Positions 1-8,979 of a stretch of 64,000 nt of DNA are shown piece by piece. Source of the DNA: Actinomycetota bacterium (lineage in GTDB: Bacteria > Actinomycetota > Actinomycetes > Nanopelagicales > Nanopelagicaceae); NCBI GenBank assembly GCA_009698615.1, contig WLPU01000007.1, forward strand, positions 1-64,000, given 5' to 3'. Both the position numbers and the translations under genes were made by a program. The first letter of the stretch is position 1, and every line of letters begins with the position of its first letter. A model generated the notes under the pieces. That model saw nothing but the letters and a program-made list of their open reading frames with translations, searched no databases and was not told where the DNA came from.

Positions 1-1118
1 AAATACCAGCGGTGCTCCAAAGTCTCATGAAAGAGTTGAGCTGGCTCTATACGACCATGCAGTTCTTCCGGAACTAATCCGTTAATGCGATGGAAGACGT
101 CACTGAGCCATTTTCTAGCACTTGTTTCTATTGAAATTGCAGGATTTTCTTCTCTTGCACGATAACGATCAAAGGAAGCAAGCAAGCGTTTGGCTTGTAA
201 TTCTTCAGTGGAAAGTCCGGTCAAGTCATACAAACGTTGAGTGTGATACCCGGCGGCAACTAATTTTGGTTGGAACTTCAAGGCTTGCCGATCGCCATCC
301 ATAGAAACAGAAACTTCTTCTACTGCAAAGCCTAAATCTTGTAAGGCTCGCATAGCGCGCTCTACCGCATGGCGATCTTTTGGATCCAATAATTGAGGTT
401 CTTTGAGCGCTGCCCACAATCTGCGATATCGCTTAATGACTCCATCACTTGCGCGGATTGGATCCATACCAGCAAAGAGAACTCCGGAGATAGCTAGATC
501 TTCAAGTTCTGCAGCAACATTGAAATGTGCAATCTCAAGATCATGTTCGCGTTGACCATCACTCAGGGATTTTTGAAATTCTCCCGTTTCAGCATCGACT
601 AGATATGCAGCAAAACCTTCGGCATCACGTCGAAAAAGCGTATTGGATAGCGAACAATCGCCCCACCAGAATCCAAGTAAGTGCATGCGCACAAGTAGGA
701 GTGCCAGTGCATTTGCCATAGTGATTACATCGTGAGCGGTAACATCCCCAGAAAGTAAAACTCTATAAGGCAATGAATAGGGAAGAAATCTTGTTGCCAA
801 GGCTGATGGCAGTTCTTCACCATTGATGTCAGTTCTCCCATCAACAACAGCAATGGGTTCAACTGCTGGGGCCCCAAGTTGCGAAAGTTGGCGAAGTAGT
901 TTGTATTCACGGCTTGCAAATTCTGGAACAGTTTCCTTTACAGCATAAATTTCGCTATCCATCGCTTCGGTCGCTCGCACAAGTCTGACGACGTGGCGAG
1001 AGATGCCTCGTTTTTCAGCAAGCGTTGGATCTTCGGGCCATTGCTCCAACGGTTTCTCCCAGGGCAATCCGGCCACTGCACCGATCTCCTCTCCGAGGCC
1101 CGTAATCCGAAGTGTCAT
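1..1118 (-). CDS. DUF4032 domain protein (kinase-like fold), partial
   Basis: The reading frame is open from an ATG at 1118 to the left edge, so the C-terminus is missing; about 372 residues are visible. Translating the minus strand gives a conserved block around residues 170-200 (GFWWGDCSLSNTLF, then a YLVDAETGE stretch). It resembles the HxD/N catalytic-loop and DxE metal-binding parts of the aminoglycoside/lipopolysaccharide-kinase fold and is the hallmark of the actinobacterial DUF4032 family. No substrate is established for this family to my knowledge. The start is supported by GGGAAG about eight bases upstream. The gene is divergent from the AI-2E transporter, with an 86-base spacer. 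The family call is good; a kinase activity is only inferred from the fold-like motifs. Confidence 0.75.
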   Translation of the reverse strand, partial: MTLRITGLGEEIGAVAGLPWEKPLEQWPEDPTLAEKRGISRHVVRLVRATEAMDSEIYAVKETVPEFASREYKLLRQLSQLGAPAVEPIAVVDGRTDINGEELPSALATRFLPYSLPYRVLLSGDVTAHDVITMANALALLLVRMHLLGFWWGDCSLSNTLFRRDAEGFAAYLVDAETGEFQKSLSDGQREHDLEIAHFNVAAELEDLAISGVLFAGMDPIRASDGVIKRYRRLWAALKEPQLLDPKDRHAVERAMRALQDLGFAVEEVSVSMDGDRQALKFQPKLVAAGYHTQRLYDLTGLSTEELQAKRLLASFDRYRAREENPAISIETSARKWLSDVFHRINGLVPEELHGRIEPAQLFHETLEHRWY

Positions 1119-1192
1119 ATGGACATTCTTCCCTATTGATATGAACAGGAGATTACGTAATGCGCCTCTAGAAGGTGATTGTCGACACCGAT

Positions 1193-1198
1193 TACAAT
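1193..1198 (+). promoter_or_regulatory. -10 element of a leaderless promoter for the AI-2E transporter
   Basis: TACAAT lies exactly six bases before the ATG at 1205. No Shine-Dalgarno is seen. This spacing puts the transcription start at the start codon and favours 1205 over the upstream in-frame GTG at 1175. No clear -35 is visible. Confidence 0.6.
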
Positions 1199-1204
1199 GA
1201 TTTC

Positions 1205-2323
1205 ATGGCAATTTCAGATCGCATCAAGAAAGTTCGCACAAAGAAGGTCGTAACGCCAGATGATTTTGGCACACCAGGGGCTCCTATTAATCAATCGCAC
1301 CCGTTTTACTTTGGTTTTCTAGCAACCATCGGCGGACTCCTAGCGATCTTGCTTATGCGATCACTTGCGGCTGCAAGCCAAACCTTTGTGCTGATCATTA
1401 TTGCCCTCTTTTTAGCAATGGGACTTAACCCTGCTGTCGAGGCTCTGCGTAGTCGTGGACTCACACGCACTAAAGCCGTGACAACAATGTTTGCATTAGT
1501 CATTATTTTTGTTGGGCTTTTTGCTTGGCTTGTCATCCCACCAGTGGTGTCACAAGGAGCAGATTTAATCAATCGCGCTCCGACACTTCTGAACGAACTT
1601 AAGAATAACTCCACCATTGCATCTCTCAATGATCACTACGGAATTGTTGACACTTTGCAAGAAAAACTCAAAGCAGTTACCAAAGATGGCACACTGATAT
1701 TTTCAGCATTTGGAGGGGTTGTCGGCGTAGGCAAGACCGTTCTTTCGGGAACTTTTGCATCTTTAACGGTCTTAGTCCTCACACTCTATTTTCTATTTTC
1801 ACTTCCCACGATGACCGAGCTCGGATTGCGCTTAGTCCCTGCCACACGTCGTGATCGCGTATCTCGCCTTGCGAATGCAATCATCGCCCGCATTGGCGCC
1901 TTTGTTGGAAGCCAAATTACAGTTTCAATTTTGGCAAGCATCTTTGTTCTCATTCTTTCTGTGGTAATTGGCCTTCCTTCTCCATTCGCACTTGCAATGC
2001 TCATCCTTGTCTGCGGATTGATTCCATTGATCGGCCACTTCATAGGATGCTCTGTAGTTACGATTGTTGCCTTGACTCAATCTGTTTCAACTGGCCTCAT
2101 TGCCTTCGCCGCATATGTTATTTACGTTCAGATTGAGAACTACGTCATTACTCCAAGAATCATGCGTAAGTCTTTGGCGGTACCAGGTGCGGTAACCATC
2201 ATTGCTGCGTTACTAGGTTCTTCATTACTGGGATTAGTCGGAGCGCTACTGGCGGTGCCTCTAGCGGCAGCAGTAATTCTTATTTTGGAAGAAGTTATGT
2301 ACCCAAGATCTGATAACTCCTAG
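1205..2323 (+). CDS. AI-2E family transporter (PF01594)
   Basis: A 372-residue polytopic membrane protein. A hydrophilic N-terminus of about 35 residues is followed by a paired hydrophobic block (about residues 36-75), another segment near residue 100, a soluble middle (about 120-170), and a dense cluster of C-terminal membrane segments (about 190-360), the layout of the AI-2E/PerM permease family. The motif PFALAMLILVCGLIPLIG and the following YVIYVQIENYVITPRIM are the most conserved parts of that family. Members are proposed to export autoinducer-2 or act as Na+/H+ antiporters; the sequence does not say which. An in-frame GTG at 1175 would add ten residues but has no ribosome site, whereas the ATG at 1205 has a leaderless-type promoter. 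Confidence 0.85.
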   Translation: MAISDRIKKVRTKKVVTPDDFGTPGAPINQSHPFYFGFLATIGGLLAILLMRSLAAASQTFVLIIIALFLAMGLNPAVEALRSRGLTRTKAVTTMFALVIIFVGLFAWLVIPPVVSQGADLINRAPTLLNELKNNSTIASLNDHYGIVDTLQEKLKAVTKDGTLIFSAFGGVVGVGKTVLSGTFASLTVLVLTLYFLFSLPTMTELGLRLVPATRRDRVSRLANAIIARIGAFVGSQITVSILASIFVLILSVVIGLPSPFALAMLILVCGLIPLIGHFIGCSVVTIVALTQSVSTGLIAFAAYVIYVQIENYVITPRIMRKSLAVPGAVTIIAALLGSSLLGLVGALLAVPLAAAVILILEEVMYPRSDNS

Positions 2324-2464
2324 CGACAAGGGCCTTCACTTCCAAGTTTCCGCTTTCTGATTCATTGGAGCAAGGGCAATTACTGGTCTTGGCTAGTAAA
2401 ATCTGCAGCTTACATGCCAGCCATGAAAGTACTTAAACAATCAATCCTTAGTAATACAGTCGCA

Positions 2465-4792
2465 CTAGGTTGCTTTAGTCAATTCATCCATATTCAATCT
2501 CCTGATAATGTATTTTTGCCCAATTGAGGTTTTAAATGTAACGACATTAGATATGCATTCCGTGACTACAGTTTGACCATCTTCACTTGTAACCCCTAAT
2601 TCATGTTTGGAAAAAATGGAACAGACCGCACCAGCGCGAGACAGGACGATCGCTTTGTCGAGCTGCCAATTACTCCAGACAATTTCGACCTCAAATCCAC
2701 CGCGAACTCGAAGCCCGCTTATCATTCCTTGCGCCCATGCGGTCGGAAGTGCTGGCAATAATTTTATGAAGCCATTATGAGACTGAACGAGCATCTCCGC
2801 GACTGCAGCAACAACTCCCAAGTTACCGTCAATCTGGAATGTAGTAAGAGGATTTGTTCCTTGGGGGGGATGCGTTCCAAATAGGTTTGGGGAAGTCCTT
2901 TCTCGGAGGACGCGCATAATCATTTCCCTCGCCAGATCTCCTTCGCCAAATCGCGCCCATAAACAAGCAGCCCACGCCAAACTCCAACTGCTTGCGCCTG
3001 CGCCGGCATCAAGTCGTCTTTGAAGTGAAATTCGCGCGCCAGCAGTAAGAGAGGAATTGCCGAGAATTTGATTATCTGGATAAACCCCAAAAAGATGAGA
3101 AAAGTGTCTATGCCCTGGTTCAATCTCTTCATAATCTTCCATCCATTCCAAGAGTTGACCGTGACGCCCTAATCCAGGTTTCGGCAATTTAGGTAAGGCC
3201 TCGCGTACTGAATCGATAAACGCGTTATCGATTCCTAAAATTTCTGATGCGGCAATGCATTTTGTAAACAACCAATGAGCAAGCTGGCTATCGAGCGAAG
3301 GGCTCATTGTAAGAGCAATTCGAATACCTTCATGGTCTGAGTAGGCATTTTCCGGTGAAAGCGAAGGCCCAATTAAAAATCGCCCCAAATCATCCTCTAC
3401 TGCCATTGACAATAAGAATTCTGCTGCTTCTTGCATCGCCGGGTAGGCGCGATCACGTAAGAAATCGATGTTTAGGTCATATTCAAATCGTTGCCAATAA
3501 TGCCAGACCAACCAAACTCCACCAGTTGGCCATAATCCACAATAAACATTATCAAGTGGCGCTGAGTCAGCCCAGATATCGAGGTTTTGGTGCACAACAA
3601 ATCCACGAGCACCATAGTGAACTCGAGCTGTTTCGCTCCCGGTCGTCCGAGCTCTGTCAATTAAATCAAACAAGGCATCATGACATTCAGATAAGTTTGC
3701 AACTTCTGCCGGCCAATAGTTCATTTCAAGATTGATGTTGGTCGTAAATTTGCTATCCCAGGCCGGCGTAAAACTCTCATTCCAGATTCCTTGCAAATTT
3801 GCAGGTTGAGTGCCTGGTCTGCTGCTTCCATATAGCAGGTAACGCCCAAAACTTACATAAGTAGCTATCAGTTTTTCATCATTTTCTCCCACTCCCAAAT
3901 CCTTCAGTCGTTGGTCTGTAGGCAATTCAGTTTTACCGTGGGTTTCAGTCCCTAAAGATATTGTCATTCGTTTCATGGAAGGTGCGTGTTCTTCAATATG
4001 ACGCTGGCGGAGATCTTGGTAACCCAATGATGTGGCTTTTCTTATAATTTCCTCGGAAACACTGGCTTCATCTGATTTGTCGAAATCAGTGGTCGCAGAA
4101 ATTAGAATTGTTGCGGCATTTCCTTCTTCGATTAATAGATGGTCACCCAGAGCAGACACCGTTCCGCCCTCTGAATTAGCATCCACGCGTGCATGAAAAC
4201 TTACTCCGTAAGCCCCCGCTCGACCCACCATAAGTAATTGTTTCGGGCCGATCGGCATTGCTTGGCCGTCGTAGCGACGCGTTAACTCAAGTCCAAGCTT
4301 AAGCGTTAGAGGTCCGTCTTTTTCAATCCGAACTACAATCACATTATCAACAGCGCTTGCAAACATTTCGCGTTTGAAATTTGTCTCACCAATTCTATAT
4401 TCCACGCTTACGATTCCAGTAATCAAATCCAGAGTGCGTAAGTAATCCTTAGCGACTGCATCATGCTGACCATTAGAAAGAAGGGTCAATTGACCTAGAG
4501 TCTGATAGGCACTTTGCCAATGTGGAGTTCCAAAAGAAGCAAGTTCAGCTAGAAATTGCGCTTCACGCGGGCGACCTTCCATTAAATGCTGCCTCACCTC
4601 ATTCAAGTATTTTTTCGAGTCGTGATTGATTCGTGAAGCGGACCTTTTTGTCCAAATAGATTCTTCATTCAGCTGAATCTGCTCCTTATAAACTCGGCCG
4701 TGGATCATTGCCCCAAGGCGCCCGTTGCCTATTGGTAAAGCGGAAAGCCAATCATTCGCCGGTTGCTTGTAAAAAATAGATTCATTTTTCAT
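2465..4792 (-). CDS. Glycoside hydrolase family 95 (alpha-L-fucosidase-like)
   Basis: A 775-residue protein of GH95 length and layout: an N-terminal beta-domain opening with PANDWLSALPIGNGRLGAM, a central (alpha/alpha)6 barrel, and a C-terminal beta-domain. Family-typical motifs include QLNEESIW (about 40-50), SRPGTQPANLQGIWNE, IGPSLSPENAY, and FQIDGNLG near residue 650, which carries a conserved active-site Asp. GH95 enzymes cleave alpha-1,2-L-fucosyl or alpha-L-galactosyl links by inversion. No signal peptide is visible, so it should act inside the cell on imported material. The ATG at 4792 has AGGAGG seven bases upstream and overlaps the upstream aminopeptidase stop by 11 bases; an earlier ATG at 4819 is less likely. 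It is the last gene of the peptide-uptake operon. Fucosidase versus galactosidase specificity is not resolved. Confidence 0.88.
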   Translation of the reverse strand: MKNESIFYKQPANDWLSALPIGNGRLGAMIHGRVYKEQIQLNEESIWTKRSASRINHDSKKYLNEVRQHLMEGRPREAQFLAELASFGTPHWQSAYQTLGQLTLLSNGQHDAVAKDYLRTLDLITGIVSVEYRIGETNFKREMFASAVDNVIVVRIEKDGPLTLKLGLELTRRYDGQAMPIGPKQLLMVGRAGAYGVSFHARVDANSEGGTVSALGDHLLIEEGNAATILISATTDFDKSDEASVSEEIIRKATSLGYQDLRQRHIEEHAPSMKRMTISLGTETHGKTELPTDQRLKDLGVGENDEKLIATYVSFGRYLLYGSSRPGTQPANLQGIWNESFTPAWDSKFTTNINLEMNYWPAEVANLSECHDALFDLIDRARTTGSETARVHYGARGFVVHQNLDIWADSAPLDNVYCGLWPTGGVWLVWHYWQRFEYDLNIDFLRDRAYPAMQEAAEFLLSMAVEDDLGRFLIGPSLSPENAYSDHEGIRIALTMSPSLDSQLAHWLFTKCIAASEILGIDNAFIDSVREALPKLPKPGLGRHGQLLEWMEDYEEIEPGHRHFSHLFGVYPDNQILGNSSLTAGARISLQRRLDAGAGASSWSLAWAACLWARFGEGDLAREMIMRVLRERTSPNLFGTHPPQGTNPLTTFQIDGNLGVVAAVAEMLVQSHNGFIKLLPALPTAWAQGMISGLRVRGGFEVEIVWSNWQLDKAIVLSRAGAVCSIFSKHELGVTSEDGQTVVTECISNVVTFKTSIGQKYIIRRLNMDELTKAT

Positions 4793-6203
4793 TAGTTGCC
4801 TCCTGCTTTGTCGATTCATGCAATTTTTGTAAAATTCCTGGTTCTTTCATGACATCTTCTATTTCATCGCAATCAAGTGGCGCGCTAGAAGTCAAATTCT
4901 CGTATCCATCTTTTGTAATAACAACCGTATCTTCACATCGGATGTAGGACTTTTCATCCTCAATCCACATCATTGGATCCACTGAAAAAACAGTTCCTTC
5001 ACTTAACGGTCTATTTCTATACTCACCTATGTCATGGACACTCATCCCCACTGGATGTGAGAAGTGTCCTCGGAAATCTAATGCCTTAGATGCTGCTTGT
5101 TTTTGACTGTCATTTGCAAATTTCGTCTCGTCTATAACCTTTGACATTCGCGCTGCAACATCATCCATAATTTGGTTCGGCACTCTGCCAGGACGGGTTT
5201 GTTCTAAGAGTGATCGATGATACTTAACGATAAAACTATAGAGAGTTCGTTGTTCTGATGAAAATTTTCCATTTACGGGCCACATTCGACCAATGTCACT
5301 CGTATAGTATGCAAAATCTGGAGCAAAATCCATAAGAACTAGTTCGCCATCAGTCAATTCACTGTTTAGTTTTCCGTAGTGACCATGCCAAGCATTCTTT
5401 CCAGTAGCTACTATCGCCCGATAGCCTTCACCGCGCGCTCCTCCTTGATTAAACAAGAAACTCGCAACCGCCGCCAATTGATACTCAAAAATGCCTGGAA
5501 TAGTTGACCGCATTGCTTCAGTAATTCCTTGCGCACAAAGCTCTCCAGCTATTCGTAGTACCTCGATCTCGCGAGTATCTTTTTGCTCACGCATTGCATC
5601 TAACATTGGAGAGAGATCTGCGAAAACCGCCTCGGGGAATGCTCCTTTCAACTTATTGATAAAAAATGAAGGTGTGCTAACAGACTTTCTCCATGGATCG
5701 GCAAGAGAATACGCAATTGCTTTTAGAATTCCATCTCGACTCTCCGAACCTAATTCGGGGCCACGCATTGGAGTGTAAAACTTCGGCTTGTTAGTCTTTA
5801 GAACAAATAAGGACAAATCATGTGGCAAGGCTTCTAAAGGCCGAACAGAGTCGACCCCCACTAATTCAGTCACCATAATATTTTCACTTGCATTTAAACT
5901 TTTCCCTTCATCACGCTCCGCGCCAGGGTTCAGATGAGGTAAATACAAAATGCTAAAATTATTTTGTCCGCTGATTGTTAGATAAGCATGGGGAACTTCG
6001 ACCCCACTCAAATAGTACATATCATTGGTTTGTCGAAATAATACAGAGCCACTTGGTCTCGGAGCTCCTTGGATTATTGCCATGCCGGAATTTTCTAGTT
6101 GCGACGATACGATAGCCCTTCGCGCACTCAATATCTCTTTGCTAAAAGATTCTTGGTAAAGGCCTGGCAGTCCCTGATGATTCAAATCATTTTTAGTGGC
6201 CAT
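4782..6203 (-). CDS. M24B family aminopeptidase (Xaa-Pro aminopeptidase-like)
   Basis: A 473-residue cytoplasmic metallopeptidase with an aminopeptidase P N-terminal domain (about residues 20-165) and a pita-bread M24 catalytic domain (about 195-455). Metal ligands visible are the two Asp of LMDFAPDFAYYTSD, His in HPVGMSVHD, and Glu in RCEDTV. At the position where most family members have the Glu of a VEPG motif, this protein reads SVDPMMW, so one ligand may be Asp. The family removes the N-terminal residue from peptides with Pro at position two. It sits between the ABC ATPase gene (3 bases away) and the fucosidase-like gene, which suggests it degrades imported proline-containing peptides. 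Substrate is inferred from family and context. Confidence 0.85.
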   Translation of the reverse strand: MATKNDLNHQGLPGLYQESFSKEILSARRAIVSSQLENSGMAIIQGAPRPSGSVLFRQTNDMYYLSGVEVPHAYLTISGQNNFSILYLPHLNPGAERDEGKSLNASENIMVTELVGVDSVRPLEALPHDLSLFVLKTNKPKFYTPMRGPELGSESRDGILKAIAYSLADPWRKSVSTPSFFINKLKGAFPEAVFADLSPMLDAMREQKDTREIEVLRIAGELCAQGITEAMRSTIPGIFEYQLAAVASFLFNQGGARGEGYRAIVATGKNAWHGHYGKLNSELTDGELVLMDFAPDFAYYTSDIGRMWPVNGKFSSEQRTLYSFIVKYHRSLLEQTRPGRVPNQIMDDVAARMSKVIDETKFANDSQKQAASKALDFRGHFSHPVGMSVHDIGEYRNRPLSEGTVFSVDPMMWIEDEKSYIRCEDTVVITKDGYENLTSSAPLDCDEIEDVMKEPGILQKLHESTKQEATNEK

Positions 6204-6206
6204 AAA

Positions 6207-8132
6207 TCATTTGTCCTTATCTTTTTTGAGAAGTAGAGTTTGATCTTTTTCTGCTAACTGTGATGCAGAAGATGGTACAGATGACAATAATTTCTGAGTG
6301 AATTCATTCTGTGGTCGAGAAAGTACATCGTCTACCAAACCGGATTCGACAACTAAGCCATTTTTCATCACGTAAGCCCTATCTGCAATTTGACGTACTA
6401 CGGCAAGATCATGTGTGATGAAAAGCAAACTAATCCCCATTTCCTTTTGAATCTTACGAAGCAAAGAAAGAATTTGCGCTTGAACTGAAACATCTAGAGC
6501 GGAAACAGCTTCATCACATATAATTAACTTCGGTTCAACTGCTAATGCTCGTGCAATAGCGACTCTTTGCCGTTCCCCGCCAGATAAAGATTCCGGTAAT
6601 CGCACTCTATAGCTCTCGGGTAAGCCAACATGCTTTAACAAAGCATCAATTCTGCTGTTACGGCTATCTTTGCCTTCTCCATTGACCTGCATTACCTCGC
6701 TTAAGCAATCTGCCACTGTTTGCCTGGGATCTAAGGAAGAATATGGATCCTGAAAAACGATTTGCGCTTTCTTTCTTAGAGCGGCACGGGATTCGCGACT
6801 GATTGAGTTGTAGTTAGTTGCCTCCAACCCATCTAATTCAATCGAGCCAGATGTCGGAACCTCCAGCCCTACTATGCATCTGCCAAGGGTAGTTTTTCCG
6901 GATCCAGATTCACCTACTAATGCGACGCATTCGCCAGGGGCAATTTCCAGACTTACGTTTTGGACCGCTTCCACCTTGCGGTTCTGGCTATTGATAAAAG
7001 TCTTTTTGAGACTCTGGATTCTCAGCACTGGAGTTATTGAGGGAAGTGCTGACTGAGTTGATAAATTCACGAATGGCGAATCCGCCGTCTTTCGGCCTGT
7101 TCTGTCAACTATTAATTCGCTTTTAATTTCTTGTAACCGCAGACAAGAACTCACATGCCGTTCGCCAACATTTCTTAATTGCGGCGTACTATCCAAGCAA
7201 ACTTGAGTTTGCCAATTACAACGCGGGGCAAAAGCACATTTGCCTAAAACGTTATCAAATGAAGGTACTGAACCGGGAATGGAAGTTAGAACTTCAATTC
7301 GTCGATCAATCGGCGGTTCCGAGAGTAGTAATCCATGTGTATAGGGGTGCAAAGGCGCCTTTTCCAATTCCACAGAAGGGCCAACTTCAAGAATCGAGCC
7401 AGCATATAAAACATAAATTCTGTCACAAACCGAAAACGCTACTCGAAGATCATGGGTAACTAAAATCAAACCCATTTGACGAGACTGTTGAACATTTTTC
7501 AAAAGTGCGAGAATTTCAGCTTGAGTAGTATTGTCAAGAGCCGTAGAAGGCTCGTCTGCAATTAAGAGCTTGGGGTTTCTTGCTAATGCAGTTGCAAGGG
7601 CAATTCTTTGTCGCATTCCACCAGAAAGTTGAAAAGGAAAGCGGCCAGCGACTGCAGCATCATGAATTCCAACTTCGGAAAGTCTTTCCAGGACTATTTT
7701 TTTTGATTCTTGTTTGGAAATCTCCTTTCTAAACTTTTTATTGGCGCGCAACGCTTCTAAAATATGTTCTCCGGCAGATAAAACCGGGTTCAGCATCGTG
7801 AATGGATCTTGAAACAGCAACGTCATCTGATCGCCTCGCAATTGATGAACTTTTCTGAGCGATAGATTCGTAATCTCCTGCCCGTCAAGTTCGATTCGAC
7901 CTTCATGGGCCATATAAGGAGGCAGCATCCGCATAATGGCTTTGGTAAGCATTGACTTTCCGCTACCTGATTCGCCTACGATCCCGATGGTTTCACCCCT
8001 GGCCACGCTTAAATCAACATTGGAAAAAATAGTTCTCTCATGTTCCGCGCCAAGATGTCTAACTGTTAGTCCGGAAACCTTTAGTAGGGGCTCTGAACTA
8101 TTTAGCTCTAAATTCAAAACGTCAGCCATCAT
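6207..8132 (-). CDS. Fused oligopeptide ABC transporter ATPase (DppD-DppF type)
   Basis: A 641-residue protein with two complete ABC ATPase domains. The first has Walker A GESGSGKS at residues 53-60 and signature LSGGMRQR at 169-176. The second starts near residue 365 and has GESGSGKT and LSGGERQR. Between them is the Cys-containing oligopeptide-transporter C-terminal extension (KCAFAPRCNWQTQVC), typical of DppD/OppD and often binding an Fe-S cluster. In most systems these are two separate proteins; here one polypeptide drives the DppB/DppC permease pair. The start overlaps the DppC stop (ATGATGG; a second ATG is at 8129), implying translational coupling. Role: ATP-driven import of oligopeptides. 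Confidence 0.93.
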   Translation of the reverse strand: MMADVLNLELNSSEPLLKVSGLTVRHLGAEHERTIFSNVDLSVARGETIGIVGESGSGKSMLTKAIMRMLPPYMAHEGRIELDGQEITNLSLRKVHQLRGDQMTLLFQDPFTMLNPVLSAGEHILEALRANKKFRKEISKQESKKIVLERLSEVGIHDAAVAGRFPFQLSGGMRQRIALATALARNPKLLIADEPSTALDNTTQAEILALLKNVQQSRQMGLILVTHDLRVAFSVCDRIYVLYAGSILEVGPSVELEKAPLHPYTHGLLLSEPPIDRRIEVLTSIPGSVPSFDNVLGKCAFAPRCNWQTQVCLDSTPQLRNVGERHVSSCLRLQEIKSELIVDRTGRKTADSPFVNLSTQSALPSITPVLRIQSLKKTFINSQNRKVEAVQNVSLEIAPGECVALVGESGSGKTTLGRCIVGLEVPTSGSIELDGLEATNYNSISRESRAALRKKAQIVFQDPYSSLDPRQTVADCLSEVMQVNGEGKDSRNSRIDALLKHVGLPESYRVRLPESLSGGERQRVAIARALAVEPKLIICDEAVSALDVSVQAQILSLLRKIQKEMGISLLFITHDLAVVRQIADRAYVMKNGLVVESGLVDDVLSRPQNEFTQKLLSSVPSSASQLAEKDQTLLLKKDKDK

Positions 8133-8977
8133 CTCTGTAAGCTTTTCTTGGAATAAAAGTCATAAACCCAATCGCCAATTAAGTTTACTGAAACTGCAAG
8201 CAGCACAATCGTAATCCCAGGACTTAAGGCCGCCCAATAATTCGTAAATAATGAAGGTTGGCCGTCTGACAACATTCTTCCCCAATCTGGGGTACCAGGC
8301 TGCGAACCTAACCCCAGGAACGATAATCCGGATAAGGCCACCAAGGCTCCTGCAAAGTCAGTTGCAAAGTTCGCAATAAGTATTGGATAAATATTGGGGA
8401 CGATATGTTTGTACATTATTCGCCAGCGCGGAACTCCTACTACTCGCAGCGCTTCAATATAAGGCAATTTTCGCTGCTCCAAAGATACTCCACGAACAAT
8501 TCGAATATCTCCTTGCACATTAAGTACACCTAGTACTAAGAGGGCCATCCAATAACCCCCGTGAGTTACAGATACAACAACTATCGTCAATAAGAGTCCA
8601 GGAAGCGCGACAATGAAATCTACGCCACGCATTATCAGATTATCTATTGAACCACCTCTATAGCCAGCAAATATTCCAAGAATTGCCGAAACAACGAGGC
8701 CGCTAAATGCAATAAGAAATGGACCAATAATGGCACCTCGAGATCCAGCAATTAGTCGGGAGAATACATCGCGGCCAAGTTCATCCGAACCCAACCAATG
8801 TGAGGATGTTGGTTTGAGAGAGACTGCCAAAAGATCTTGCTCCATTGGATTAAATGGAGATATAAATTGTGCCGCAACCGCTGCAAAGCAGATAATGATG
8901 ATTATTAATGATGCTACAAGAACTGAGCCCGGTACATCTCTTAACTTACTTACTCGTGATCGCAACGTTAATGTCAT
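8129..8977 (-). CDS. Oligopeptide ABC transporter permease, DppC type
   Basis: A 282-residue inner-membrane permease of the binding-protein-dependent transport family. It has an N-terminal membrane segment (about residues 18-40), an SDELGRDVFSRL motif typical of DppC/OppC near residue 70, several further membrane helices, and a cytoplasmic coupling loop (EALRVVGVPRWRIMYKHIVPN, the EAA motif) contacting the ATPase. It is two bases from the DppB gene and overlaps the ATPase gene, so the genes are co-transcribed. Together with DppB it forms the membrane channel. Confidence 0.92.
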   Translation of the reverse strand: MTLTLRSRVSKLRDVPGSVLVASLIIIIICFAAVAAQFISPFNPMEQDLLAVSLKPTSSHWLGSDELGRDVFSRLIAGSRGAIIGPFLIAFSGLVVSAILGIFAGYRGGSIDNLIMRGVDFIVALPGLLLTIVVVSVTHGGYWMALLVLGVLNVQGDIRIVRGVSLEQRKLPYIEALRVVGVPRWRIMYKHIVPNIYPILIANFATDFAGALVALSGLSFLGLGSQPGTPDWGRMLSDGQPSLFTNYWAALSPGITIVLLAVSVNLIGDWVYDFYSKKSLQR

Positions 8978-8979
8978 AA

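Noticed and set aside
3355-3735. Plus-strand frame of 126 codons antisense to the GH95 gene
   Set aside because: Shadow of the conserved GH95 barrel; no start signal and no recognisable motif.
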